Shown here piece by piece: positions 6,696 to 14,480 of a stretch of 15,839 bases of DNA (positions within the stretch are counted from its first letter, which is position 1; the number at the start of each line of letters is the position of its first letter). Position numbers and translations under genes: made by a program. Source of the stretch: CAZDYP01 sp964509505 (lineage in GTDB: Bacteria; Chloroflexota; Anaerolineae; JACRMK01). The notes beneath the pieces were generated by a model. The model searched no databases. It saw only the letters and a program-made list of their open reading frames with translations, and was not told the DNA's origin. The stretch is from positions 1 to 15,839 of the forward strand of contig CAZDYP010000140.1 of NCBI GenBank assembly GCA_964509505.1, in the 5' to 3' direction.

Positions 6696-6920
6696 ATGGC
6701 AAACCTATTCGCCAACTCACGCACAGTCATCGTGTGCGCAGCGTTATCCGTGCCTGTTGTATTCGTCGCATTCGCGCTCCTCATTCGCGGGATGCCAACG
6801 CATCGTGAGTATGCGGACTTGAGCGACGAGCAGTTGCGCTGGTTGGCAAGAATTGGGTTGGGGTTGTTGGTGGTATTGGGAGTGGGATGGTGCGGGATGA
6901 TTGCGGCGTGGCTGGGATAA
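6696..6920 (+). CDS. Small two-TM membrane protein (74 aa)
   Basis: A perfect Shine-Dalgarno sequence, AAGGAGG (6685-6691), precedes ATG 6696 by four bases. The protein has two hydrophobic segments, about residues 10-31 and 51-73, joined by a charged loop (HREYADLSDEQLRWL), which predicts a helical hairpin in the membrane. I recognise no family. The strong ribosome site, the membrane pattern and the lack of a competing gene make it a likely real gene. It may be co-transcribed with thpR; function unknown. Confidence 0.75.
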   Translation: MANLFANSRTVIVCAALSVPVVFVAFALLIRGMPTHREYADLSDEQLRWLARIGLGLLVVLGVGWCGMIAAWLG

Positions 6921-6926
6921 GGTATT

Positions 6927-6950
6927 GTGCGCGGTCGCGCGTTTTTGTTT
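6927..6950 (+). terminator. Weak intrinsic terminator after the 74-aa gene
   Basis: A GCGC stem (6929-6932 with 6937-6940, loop GGTC), extendable by two G-T wobble pairs, is followed by TTTTTGTTT. It lies 6 bases after the stop codon. The stem is short, so the call is tentative. Confidence 0.4.
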
Positions 6951-7024
6951 CTCCCACATTTCAGGTAAGATGTGCGACACTTACGGCGCGCGTTCCTCCT
7001 GCGCCTATCCGTTTCGAGGAGACC

Positions 7025-8419
7025 ATGCCACACGACAACCTCCCGTTTGCTACTATCGCCGAGCTGCAAAAGTTACTCCGCGCGAAAAAAATTTCTGCTG
7101 TCGAACTTGCCAAATTTTTCCTCGCACGTCTCGAAAAAATCGGTCCCACCTACAATGCGCTTGCCGAACTGACGCCAACGTTGGCGTTGTCGCAAGCGCG
7201 TAAGGCAGACAAACAAATTGGTAGTGGTGAATTGACTTCGCCCTTACTCGGTATCCCTTATGGCGCGAAAGACTTGTTGGCGACGAAGGGTATCCCCACA
7301 CGCTGGGGTTCGCCGCCGCATCGTGATCAGCTGCTCGACTACGATGCGACGGTTGTCAAACGTCTGCGTGAGGTGGGCGCGGTGCTGCTCGGCAAGCTGG
7401 CGATGGTCGAGATCGCCGGCGGCGGCGGCTATGTATATCCGAGCGCGTCGTTGCATGGACCTGGCTTGAATCCCTGGAACGTGAACCATTGGTCGGGTGG
7501 CTCGTCGTCGGGGTCGGGCAGCGCCGTGGCAGCTGGACTCGCGCCGTATGCGCTGGGTTCAGAGACATGGGGCAGCATCGTCACACCGTCGGCGTATTGC
7601 GGCATCACAGGCTTGCGTCCCACGTGGGGCTTGGTCAGTCGCTATGGCGCGATGGAGCTGGCATGGAGCATGGACAAGGTTGGGCCCATGGCGCACACCG
7701 CGGAAGATTGCGGTTATGTTTTGCAAGCAATTGCGGGCGCCGATGAGCATGACTTCACCACGCGCAACTCAAAAGGCTTTGTGTTCAAGCCGCGCGCCGC
7801 GCAAAAAAGTTTTCGCGTCGGGGTGTTGCCCGCCGATTTCAGCGACGAGCCGCTCATCGAAAAAGCATTTGAAGAGGCGTTGCGCAGCTTGCGTAAAGCA
7901 GGCATCAAGCTCTCTAGCGTCGAGCTGCCGCAGCAGCCTTATGATGAGGTCGCGCGCGCGCTGTTGAATGGCGAGATGGCAGCGGCGCACGAAGAGTTCG
8001 TGAAGAGCGGCAAAGTGGACGAGCTGGTGGACAAAGGGCAAATCGAAGGTCTGAAGGCGAGTCTGAATGGGTCGGTCGCCGCTTACGCGCGCGCAGCGCA
8101 ACAACGTCCGCAACTGACTTATGAGGTGCGAAAATTGTTCCAGCGTTTCGATGCGCTCGTGTCGCCCTCGCTCGTCATCGAAGCGGTCACGCTTGATACG
8201 AATTTGCGGACGGCGTTCCGACGGCGTGGCGGCTACGCGGTGTTGGGCGCATTGTGCGGTTTGCCCGCGCTCACCGTGCCGATGGGCTTTGGGCGACAAG
8301 GCTTGCCATTGGGATTGACGTTCACAGGCGACTTGTTTGCCGAACACAACATTTTGGAATTAGGGATGAGGTATCAGCGTGAAACCGATTGGCATACGCG
8401 CAAACCGCCTATGGCATGA
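7025..8419 (+). CDS. Amidase-signature family hydrolase
   Basis: This 464-aa cytoplasmic protein belongs to the amidase signature family (GatA/FAAH fold), which hydrolyses C-N bonds of amides through a Ser-cisSer-Lys triad. Residues seen: Lys82 in GIPYGAKDLLATKG, Ser160 in GGSSSGSGSA, and nucleophile Ser184 in GSETWGSIVTPS; the 24-residue Ser-Ser spacing equals that of GatA. The usual GTDTGGSIR is altered to GSETWGSIV, so Trp replaces the first Gly and Arg is absent. This points to a stand-alone amidase and not to the GatA subunit of the tRNA amidotransferase. ATG 7025 has GAGGAG just upstream (7016-7021); the longer frame from 6887 overlaps the previous gene and adds no conserved sequence. 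Substrate unknown. Confidence 0.92.
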   Translation: MPHDNLPFATIAELQKLLRAKKISAVELAKFFLARLEKIGPTYNALAELTPTLALSQARKADKQIGSGELTSPLLGIPYGAKDLLATKGIPTRWGSPPHRDQLLDYDATVVKRLREVGAVLLGKLAMVEIAGGGGYVYPSASLHGPGLNPWNVNHWSGGSSSGSGSAVAAGLAPYALGSETWGSIVTPSAYCGITGLRPTWGLVSRYGAMELAWSMDKVGPMAHTAEDCGYVLQAIAGADEHDFTTRNSKGFVFKPRAAQKSFRVGVLPADFSDEPLIEKAFEEALRSLRKAGIKLSSVELPQQPYDEVARALLNGEMAAAHEEFVKSGKVDELVDKGQIEGLKASLNGSVAAYARAAQQRPQLTYEVRKLFQRFDALVSPSLVIEAVTLDTNLRTAFRRRGGYAVLGALCGLPALTVPMGFGRQGLPLGLTFTGDLFAEHNILELGMRYQRETDWHTRKPPMA

Positions 8420-8420
8420 T

Positions 8421-8497
8421 CAGTAAACCGTGATAAGTAAATAGTGAATCGTGACGAGTGGCAAGAATGAAAATTTTTGTCACTCATTATTTATTGC
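8421..8497. repeat. Inverted heptad array between amidase and PLD genes
   Basis: From 8421 the units are CAGTAAA, CCGTGAT, AAGTAAA, TAGTGAA, TCGTGAC, GAGTGGC, AAGAATG, then an AT centre, then TTGTCAC, TCATTAT, TTATTGC. Purine-rich units (GTRA type) lead and complementary pyrimidine-rich units follow. The array starts one base after the amidase stop codon and ends three bases before the GGGGAGG ribosome site of the next gene. It shares GTGACGAGTGGC and TGTCACTCATT with the array at 12881-13006 when both are read in the direction of transcription. Confidence 0.85.
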
Positions 8498-8512
8498 TAT
8501 GGGGAGGATCCA

Positions 8513-11368
8513 ATGAGGTCATCCACTCACTTGATCTTGCTCATATTGGGTAGGCTCATCGTATGTGTGTTGCCGTTTGTCTTGTTGCTGTATCTTTCGA
8601 CGGCGCGCGCTGCTCCTACCTTATCCAATAGCATTGTCATCAGCCAAATCTATGGCGGCGGCGGCAACGCTGGTGCGACGCACACACACGACTTCATCGA
8701 GCTCTTCAACAACGGCAACAACGCCATCAACGTCAATGGGTGGTCGGTGCAATATGCAAGCGCGACGGGTTCGAATTGGTCCGTTACGGCATTGGGCAAT
8801 ATCATTATTCCGCCGGGCGGTTATGTGCTGATTCAAGAAGCCTCGAGCGGCGCGAATGGCAGCGCCTTGCCCACAGCGGATGTGACAGGCACGATTGGGA
8901 TGGGCAGCACGGCAGGCAAAGTCGCATTGGTCAATTCGCTCACCCCAATTACAACGGGTATCACCAATCCTGTTGGTCTCCCACAAGTGATGGATTTTGT
9001 CGGCTATGGCGCTGCTAGCGCATACGAAGGCGCCGGTCCCGCCCCCACGCTCAGTGCAAGTACGGCAGCCCTACGCAATAGCAATGGTTGCGCCGATACA
9101 AATGATAATGCCGCCGATTTCAACGCGCTCTCGCCCAACCCGCGTAACAGCGCCTCGCCTTTGAATCTTTGCGAAGTCACTGCTACCCCCACTGATACCC
9201 CCACCCAAACACCGACGCCCACTCCCACCCATACCCCCACCGTGACACCCACACCTACCGACACGCAAACCCCCACCCCCACCCCAACTCCAAGTCAAAC
9301 TCCAACGCCGGGCCCCACCAATACACCCACACCGACAGGCACCGCCACGCCCATACCCACTGCCACAGCCGTTTTTGACGCAGTCAAGCTCGTCGCGTTT
9401 TTCTACAACGGCTACATTACCGATGGCAGCAGTCAAGGCGATGAGGGAGTCGAGTTGATGAATCTCGGCGTCTCAAGCGTGAACATTGGTGGATGGAGTG
9501 TTAGCGATAACGAAGGCGCGGCGATCTTTCCCGCTAACACCATGCTCGCGCCCGGTCAGCGCATCTGGCTGGCGCGCAATGCCACTGCGTTTCAGCAAAC
9601 CTTCGGCTTCAACCCGCAGTTTGAGTATGAAGCGGATACCAACCCACTCGTGCCCAATATGACGACGAGCGGCGGCGCGCCGAACTTCACCAGCAGCGGC
9701 GACGAAGTTGTATTGATAGATAATGGCAATGTCGTGCGCGACGCCGTCGTCTATGGCAGCGGCGCCTCCAATGCAGGTTGGACGGGTGTGTCGGTGAAGA
9801 CGCCTTACAACGTCTTCCCTATGAACGATTCACACATCGTCATCTATCGCAAGCTCGACGAGCGCACAGGCTATCCTTTAGGCGACACCGACAGCGAAAG
9901 CGATTGGGCGGTGAGCAAAACGTGCGACGCCACGCCATTGTATGGTCCCGTGCGCGCGTGCGATTTGTATGGCAAGAAGCCAATGAGCGCGGGTTGGCGC
10001 ACGAGTATTATTGATCCTGCAAATGCGCCAACCACCAATTGGCAGACAATCAAAGTTACCGAGACGACGCAACTCTCTGTGTGGGTTGCGCCTGATCATC
10101 TTTATGAACAATACGTCAACGCGCTTTACGCCGCACAACACTCGATTTACATTCAAGGCTACACCTTGCGGAATCCAAACGTCGCTAGCGCCATCGCGTC
10201 ACGCGCCGCCGCAGGGGTGACGGTGAAAATTTTGTTGGAGGGCGAGCCATGCTGCGACAACATGCCCGACCAACAAACACTATGGGCGGTGAAGCAAATT
10301 GAGGAGGCGGGGGCAGGCACGCAAGTCTGGTTCATGAGCGGCATCAGCACAACCGAACTGGTCACGCCGACGTATCGTCATGATCGTTATAACAACCAAC
10401 ACGCGAAGTTCACGCTGATTGACGTGGGCTATCCGACGCAAATGCTGTTACAGGGCAGCGAAAACCTCGATTGCAGCGCGATGCCGTCAGACAACAAACT
10501 CAACGGCACGGCGGGCAATCGCGGCTACTATTTCAAAACAACCGCGCCGAGCGTCATCGCATATTACTTGCGTATCTTCAATCAAGACTTGGACATGGCG
10601 CAACAAGACATCGTGTCCTATGGCACGCCGCCTTACGTGTGGGATGGCGTGACGGCGCCTGATGTCTGCGACGATGGCACGCGCTACGTCGTCATACGCC
10701 GCACGCCGTTGGACATTACAGGCACGGTGCCTTTTGAAATCGTCCAATGCCCTGACAATTGTTTGCATTACGACGAATCGCTCATCGGCATGGTGCGACG
10801 CGCAGGCGCAGGCGATGTGGTGTTGGTGCAACAAGCGTACGAGCGCACGTACTGGGGTTTGAATGCCAGCACGCCCATCACCGATCCCAATCCGCGTCTT
10901 GAGGCATACCTCGCCGCCGCGCGCCGCGGCGCCACCGTGCGGATTTTGCTCGACGCGCAATACGATTCCATCAGCAGCACGGTGGGCAATCTGGCGACGG
11001 TGTTATACGTCACACAATTGCAGGGACCAGGTGTGAACGTGGCTGCGCGGCTGGTGGATTTTGTTGGGCAGGGAGGCCCCGCGGGCAACGGCATTCATGC
11101 GAAGCTCGTGATGGTGTATAAGCCAAGCGAACATCGCGCGTGGGTGCATTTGGGCTCCATCAACGGCAGCGAGAACTCGTCGAAGTTCAACCGCGAAATG
11201 GCGCTGCAAGTCGAATCGGCTGACGCGTATTGTTTCTTGTATCATTTCTTCAACGCCGATTGGAAATATAGCGGCGGCAGCGACCTGCAATTGCAGGGCA
11301 GCTGTCCGCCCTTCGCACCTGATCCGATGTTGGACAAGGCGACATATTTGCCGCTGCTACGCAAGTAA
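8513..11368 (+). CDS. Secreted lamin-tail / phospholipase D-like protein
   Basis: This 951-aa secreted protein starts with a signal peptide (hydrophobic ~5-29, cleavage near TARA-AP). Domains in order: a lamin-tail (LTD) domain ~38-182 (IVISQIYGGGGN, DFIELFNNGNNAINVNGWSV); a Thr/Pro linker ~221-287; a second LTD ~290-435 (DEGVELMNLGVSSVNIGGWS); and a phospholipase D-like region ~515-930. HKD motif 1 is complete: His630, Lys632, Asp637, then GSEN at 648-651. Motif 2 has His862, Lys864 and GSIN (881-884), but the Asp is Tyr. The protein ends ATYLPLLRK. ATG 8513 follows GGGGAGG (8501-8507); the longer frame from 8477 lacks a ribosome site. Likely an exported nuclease or phosphodiesterase, since LTD-PLD pairings occur in secreted nucleases; phospholipid as substrate is the alternative. 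Confidence 0.9.
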   Translation: MRSSTHLILLILGRLIVCVLPFVLLLYLSTARAAPTLSNSIVISQIYGGGGNAGATHTHDFIELFNNGNNAINVNGWSVQYASATGSNWSVTALGNIIIPPGGYVLIQEASSGANGSALPTADVTGTIGMGSTAGKVALVNSLTPITTGITNPVGLPQVMDFVGYGAASAYEGAGPAPTLSASTAALRNSNGCADTNDNAADFNALSPNPRNSASPLNLCEVTATPTDTPTQTPTPTPTHTPTVTPTPTDTQTPTPTPTPSQTPTPGPTNTPTPTGTATPIPTATAVFDAVKLVAFFYNGYITDGSSQGDEGVELMNLGVSSVNIGGWSVSDNEGAAIFPANTMLAPGQRIWLARNATAFQQTFGFNPQFEYEADTNPLVPNMTTSGGAPNFTSSGDEVVLIDNGNVVRDAVVYGSGASNAGWTGVSVKTPYNVFPMNDSHIVIYRKLDERTGYPLGDTDSESDWAVSKTCDATPLYGPVRACDLYGKKPMSAGWRTSIIDPANAPTTNWQTIKVTETTQLSVWVAPDHLYEQYVNALYAAQHSIYIQGYTLRNPNVASAIASRAAAGVTVKILLEGEPCCDNMPDQQTLWAVKQIEEAGAGTQVWFMSGISTTELVTPTYRHDRYNNQHAKFTLIDVGYPTQMLLQGSENLDCSAMPSDNKLNGTAGNRGYYFKTTAPSVIAYYLRIFNQDLDMAQQDIVSYGTPPYVWDGVTAPDVCDDGTRYVVIRRTPLDITGTVPFEIVQCPDNCLHYDESLIGMVRRAGAGDVVLVQQAYERTYWGLNASTPITDPNPRLEAYLAAARRGATVRILLDAQYDSISSTVGNLATVLYVTQLQGPGVNVAARLVDFVGQGGPAGNGIHAKLVMVYKPSEHRAWVHLGSINGSENSSKFNREMALQVESADAYCFLYHFFNADWKYSGGSDLQLQGSCPPFAPDPMLDKATYLPLLRK

Positions 11369-11383
11369 TGCGTAGCACAAACA

Positions 11384-11435
11384 AGAAACCCGTTGTCCGA
11401 TGAAGATGGCATCGGACAACGGGTTTCTCTTTTCA
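11384..11435 (+). terminator. Strong intrinsic terminator after the PLD gene
   Basis: A perfect 19-bp stem pairs 11384-11402 (AGAAACCCGTTGTCCGATG) with 11410-11428, with the 7-base loop AAGATGG. It is followed by CTTTTC and starts 16 bases after the stop codon. Its core is shared with the terminator at 2518-2556. Confidence 0.85.
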
Positions 11436-11484
11436 AAAAATTTTAGCGTGCTGAGGAGGCGGCGTTCTCTCACGCCGACACGCT
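11435..11484 (-). terminator. Intrinsic terminator of the minus-strand paaK
   Basis: On the minus strand, AGCGTG (11484-11479) pairs with CACGCT (11450-11445), and an inner stem GGCGT/ACGCC (11476-11472 with 11465-11461) lies inside. The stem is followed by AAAATTTTTT. It lies 45 bases beyond the paaK stop codon and faces the PLD terminator, separating two convergent units. Bases 11485-11528 show nothing else. Confidence 0.6.
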
Positions 11485-11528
11485 GCTTTTCTGGACGTGA
11501 GCGACCAGAGCGTTCAGGCATGGTTCTG

Positions 11529-12857
11529 TCACGATGTTTGCATTGCCCGCTTGTCCATCACCCGCACGGCTTTGCCGAGACTGCGCTCCAACTTGCGCGG
11601 TGGTGTGACAACCACCGTCGAGTGAATGCCCAGCATCTGATACATTTCCTCGTTGGCTTTCTTCTCCGCTGCTTTGATGTGATACTCGCCTTGAATCCAC
11701 AAATCGGGCGTCGCCTCGACCCAGATTTCGAGTTGATCGAGTTGGTCTTTCGGACGATCAACGAGAATAAGGTATTGCGGCGCGAGCCCTTCAATCTTGA
11801 GCAACGCTTCCTCGATTTGCGTGGGGAAGACGTTCACGCCTTTGATTTTCAGCATGTCGTCGGTGCGTCCCAACACTTTGCTCATGCGCGCGAACGTGCG
11901 CCCACACTCGCACGGCTCCGCCCACAAACGCACACGGTCACGCGTGCGATAGCGCAACACGGGTCCCGCTGCGCGCGTCAACGTTGTGAACACCAGCTCG
12001 CCTTCCGAGCCCATTGGCAAACGCTCGCCTGTGTCGGGGTTGATGATCTCAGCCAAGAAATGATCTTCGTTGATGTGCATCCCCTGATGATAGGGACACT
12101 CGACGGCGACGCCCGGCCCAATCACTTCGGTCAAGCCATAAATATCATACGCTTCGAGTCCAATGCGGTCTTCGATTTCTTCGCGCATCGCGTCCGTCCA
12201 TGGCTCCGCGCCTAAGAAGCCGACGCGCAGCTTCATGCGTGCGCGCATGTCAATGCCGTCGCCGTGCGCTTCTTCGGCGATGACGAGCGCGTACGACGGC
12301 GTGCAGCACAAGACCGTCGCGCCAAAATCTTCCAGCAACATCAACTGGCGTTTCGTCAATCCCGATGACACAGGCACTGTCGCCGCGCCAATTGTTTCCG
12401 AGCCGATCAAGAAACCCAAGCCGCCCGTGAACAAGCCATGCCCATACGCATTGTGAACAACATCCTCGCGTGTGACGCCGCCCGCGCTGAGTGTGCGCGC
12501 CATTACCTCGCCCCACAGTGCCAAATCGTTGCGCGTGTAAGGTCCGACCACAGGCTTGCCCGTCGTGCCAGACGACGCATGAATCCGCACGACCTCGGCG
12601 AGCGGCACAGACAACAACCCATAAGGATAGTTGTCGCGCAAATCGTTCTTGGTGGTGAATGGAATACGCGACAGCTCATCCAGTGATTGGATGGCGTCGG
12701 CGCTCACGCCTGCATCCTGCAAACGCTTCGCATAGAACGGCACCGTTTGCGAGACGCGCGCCACCAACTCACGCAGCCGTTTCACTTGTAACTGCTCTAG
12801 CTGCTCGCGCGGCATCGTCTCCGCGTCTTTGTTCCAGTAGAGGATGTTCTTGGACAT
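11529..12857 (-). CDS. paaK: Phenylacetate-CoA ligase family protein (copy 1)
   Basis: This 442-aa cytoplasmic AMP-forming ligase would activate an aryl acid such as phenylacetate to its CoA thioester with ATP. Motifs: the P-loop SSGTTGKP (95-102), YGLTEVIGPG (240-249), RYRTRD (302-307), GRTDDMLKIKGVNVFP (330-345), and the C-terminal lysine motif SLGKAVRV (Lys429). Cys/His residues in VECPYHQGMHI and EPCECGR suit the metal site seen in some family members. ATG 12857 follows GGAGGAG. The length is full for the family. It lies last in a minus-strand set, after livF, across a 149-base spacer filled with heptads. Exact acid unknown; phenylacetate, hydroxyphenylacetate, benzoate-like acids or indoleacetate are options. 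A terminator follows it. Confidence 0.9.
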   Translation of the reverse strand: MSKNILYWNKDAETMPREQLEQLQVKRLRELVARVSQTVPFYAKRLQDAGVSADAIQSLDELSRIPFTTKNDLRDNYPYGLLSVPLAEVVRIHASSGTTGKPVVGPYTRNDLALWGEVMARTLSAGGVTREDVVHNAYGHGLFTGGLGFLIGSETIGAATVPVSSGLTKRQLMLLEDFGATVLCCTPSYALVIAEEAHGDGIDMRARMKLRVGFLGAEPWTDAMREEIEDRIGLEAYDIYGLTEVIGPGVAVECPYHQGMHINEDHFLAEIINPDTGERLPMGSEGELVFTTLTRAAGPVLRYRTRDRVRLWAEPCECGRTFARMSKVLGRTDDMLKIKGVNVFPTQIEEALLKIEGLAPQYLILVDRPKDQLDQLEIWVEATPDLWIQGEYHIKAAEKKANEEMYQMLGIHSTVVVTPPRKLERSLGKAVRVMDKRAMQTS

Positions 12858-12880
12858 CGGCTCCTCCTTGTGTGAGATAT

Positions 12881-13006
12881 AAGTAAATGAGTGACAGGAG
12901 ACGGAGGACGGCGGACAGAGGTTACGTCATTTACTACTTGCCACTCGCCACTTGCCACTCGCCACTCGTCACCCCGTTTCCCCGTTCCTCGTCTCCCCGT
13001 TGACTT
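12881..13006. repeat. Inverted heptad array between livF and paaK
   Basis: In 7-base steps from 12881 the plus strand reads AAGTAAA, TGAGTGA, CAGGAGA, CGGAGGA, CGGCGGA, CAGAGGT, TACGTCA, TTTACTA, CTTGCCA, CTCGCCA, CTTGCCA, CTCGCCA, CTCGTCA, CCCCGTT, TCCCCGT, TCCTCGT, CTCCCCG. The register is unbroken for 17 units to 12999. AGTAAATGA (12882-12890) and TCATTTACT (12927-12935) form an exact dyad. In the minus-strand transcription direction, purine-rich units lead and pyrimidine-rich ones follow. The array begins at the livF stop codon and ends about 15 bases before the paaK ribosome site. Confidence 0.9.
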
Positions 13007-13705
13007 CTATACACTCCCCAAATAAGCGTGCTGCACTTCAGGGTTCGCCATCAACTCAACGGCTTTGCCCTCTAACACGACGCGCCCTGTTTCAAGCACG
13101 TAGCCTCGGTCGGCAATCTTCAATGCGGCGCGCGCATTCTGTTCGACGAGCATGACCGTCAGACCTTGCTGGCGGAGCTCGGCGATGACGCGCATCAGTT
13201 CCTTGACAATCAACGGCGCTAGCCCGAGCGATGGCTCGTCGAGCAACAACAACTGCGGCTTGCTCATCAATCCGCGCGCAATCGCCAACATCTGTTGTTC
13301 GCCGCCAGAGAGTGTGCCGCCGTCCTGCGTCTTGCGTTGCGCGAGAATCGGGAACAGCCGAAATACAAACTCCAAATCCGCGCGCCAATCGTTACGATGG
13401 CGATGATACGCGCCCAAACGCAAATTATCCAACACGCTCATCGTTGCAAAAATTTGGCGGCGCTCTGGCACGTGACTGATGCCCCACGATACCAGCTGCT
13501 CCGCTGCGCAGCCGGCCGTCGCGCGCCCCTCAAAGCTGATGTGTCCCGACTGTGGACGCAGCAAACCAGAGATGGCGTTCAACAACGTGGTCTTGCCTGC
13601 GCCATTCGCACCGAGGATAGCGACGATCTCGCCACGCTCCACTTTCAAGCTCACACCAGCAAGTGCGCGGATGGGACCGTACGCGGCAGAGACGTTAATC
13701 AGTTC
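13007..13705 (-). CDS. livF: LivF ABC importer ATPase, 5' end in gap
   Basis: The 232 visible residues are nearly a whole LivF, the second ATPase of branched-chain amino acid-type importers, which powers the LivHM permease at the inner face of the membrane. Seen in order: ELINVSAAYGPIRAL, Walker A GANGAGKTTL, the HVPERRQIF segment typical of LivF, signature LSGGEQQMLAIARGL, Walker B LLLLDEPSLGLAP, and LVEQN. The family starts only two or three residues before the visible ELINV, so just the start codon and a residue or two are lost in the N run. The substrate cannot be told from the ATPase. The flanking CoA ligases hint at carboxylates. Confidence 0.92.
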   Translation of the reverse strand, partial: ELINVSAAYGPIRALAGVSLKVERGEIVAILGANGAGKTTLLNAISGLLRPQSGHISFEGRATAGCAAEQLVSWGISHVPERRQIFATMSVLDNLRLGAYHRHRNDWRADLEFVFRLFPILAQRKTQDGGTLSGGEQQMLAIARGLMSKPQLLLLDEPSLGLAPLIVKELMRVIAELRQQGLTVMLVEQNARAALKIADRGYVLETGRVVLEGKAVELMANPEVQHAYLGSV

Positions 13706-13805
13706 NNNNNNNNNNNNNNNNNNNNNNNNNNNNNNNNNNNNNNNNNNNNNNNNNNNNNNNNNNNNNNNNNNNNNNNNNNNNNNNNNNNNNNNNNNNNNNN
13801 NNNNN
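13706..13805. other. Assembly gap (100 N)
   Basis: Exactly 100 N separate livF and livG. A round 100 is usually a placeholder, not a measured length. By comparison with usual LivG proteins (~255 aa), about 50 residues of LivG plus the start of LivF are missing, so the true gap is probably nearer 160-170 bases if the genes are adjacent. Confidence 0.98.
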
Positions 13806-14413
13806 CGGATGCGTCGAATCAGCTCGCCCAACGCGTCTTTTTCGCTGCGCACCAAACCGGCTGCGGGTTCATCCAACATCAAAAATTCAGGCTCGCACGC
13901 CAACGCGCGCGCAATTTCTAGCAAGCGTTGTTGTCCAAACGGCAAACTCGTCGCGAGCCAAGCCGCGCGCTGGTCGAGTCCAACTTGCGCGAGATAGTGA
14001 TGCGCCTTCTCAATGATGGCTGCTTCTTCGCGCCGCGCAGTTGGCAAGCGCAATGCCGCCGCGAACCAACCACAACGGCTTTGCAAATGGCGCCCCGTCA
14101 TCACATTTTCGAGCGCGGTCATGTTGTCGAAAATTTGCAGGTTCTGAAATGTGCGCGCGAGACCCAGCGCGGCGACTTGGTGCAAGCCCAAGTGGTTGAT
14201 GGCTTGTCCCTTGAACAAGATGTGTCCGCTCGTCAGGCGATGCACCCCCGCGATGAGGTTGAAGGTGGTTGTCTTGCCCGCGCCATTCGGTCCGATGAGC
14301 CCCAGAATCTCGCCGTGTTGCACGTCAAACGAAACATCGTTGACGGCGACGAGCCCGCCGAATTCTTTGCGGATGGTTTGGATTTGTAGGAGGGTGTTGT
14401 GCATCAAACTCAT
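13806..14413 (-). CDS. livG: LivG ABC importer ATPase, 3' end in gap
   Basis: The 202 visible residues form the N-terminal four-fifths of LivG, the partner ATPase of LivF. Motifs: Walker A GPNGAGKTT (41-49), Q-loop in GLARTFQNLQIF (Gln90, the classic LivG string), a LivG-type insert with ENVMTGRH, signature LPFGQQRLLEIARAL (157-171, Pro-Phe in place of the usual Ser-Tyr), and Walker B FLMLDEPAAGL (177-187). The C-terminal ~50 residues fall in the gap. The start at 14413 (MSLMHNT) has only a weak upstream purine stretch; ATG 14404 is an alternative. It lies 187 bases after the upstream ligase gene, with a palindromic element between. The permease genes usually next to livG are not here. Confidence 0.92.
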
Positions 14414-14480
14414 ACAAAGCGCCCTGACAGTGTAATTTGCTGTGTCGAAGGGTGCTGCTTATCAACCCATCTTACGCGAT

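Noticed and set aside
9180..9370. Thr/Pro-coding C-rich tract as an independent DNA repeat
   Set aside because: It is in frame as the linker between the two lamin-tail domains, a common linker type, so coding use explains it.
11400..12215. 271-codon plus-strand frame opposite paaK
   Set aside because: It is the antisense of the conserved ligase, His/Arg-rich as expected from the complement of its codons, and it begins in the terminator hairpin.
13007..14413. Single fused tandem ABC ATPase
   Set aside because: It joins two genes through 100 N. LivG lacks its end and LivF lacks its start codon, so two separate ATPases are the simpler reading.
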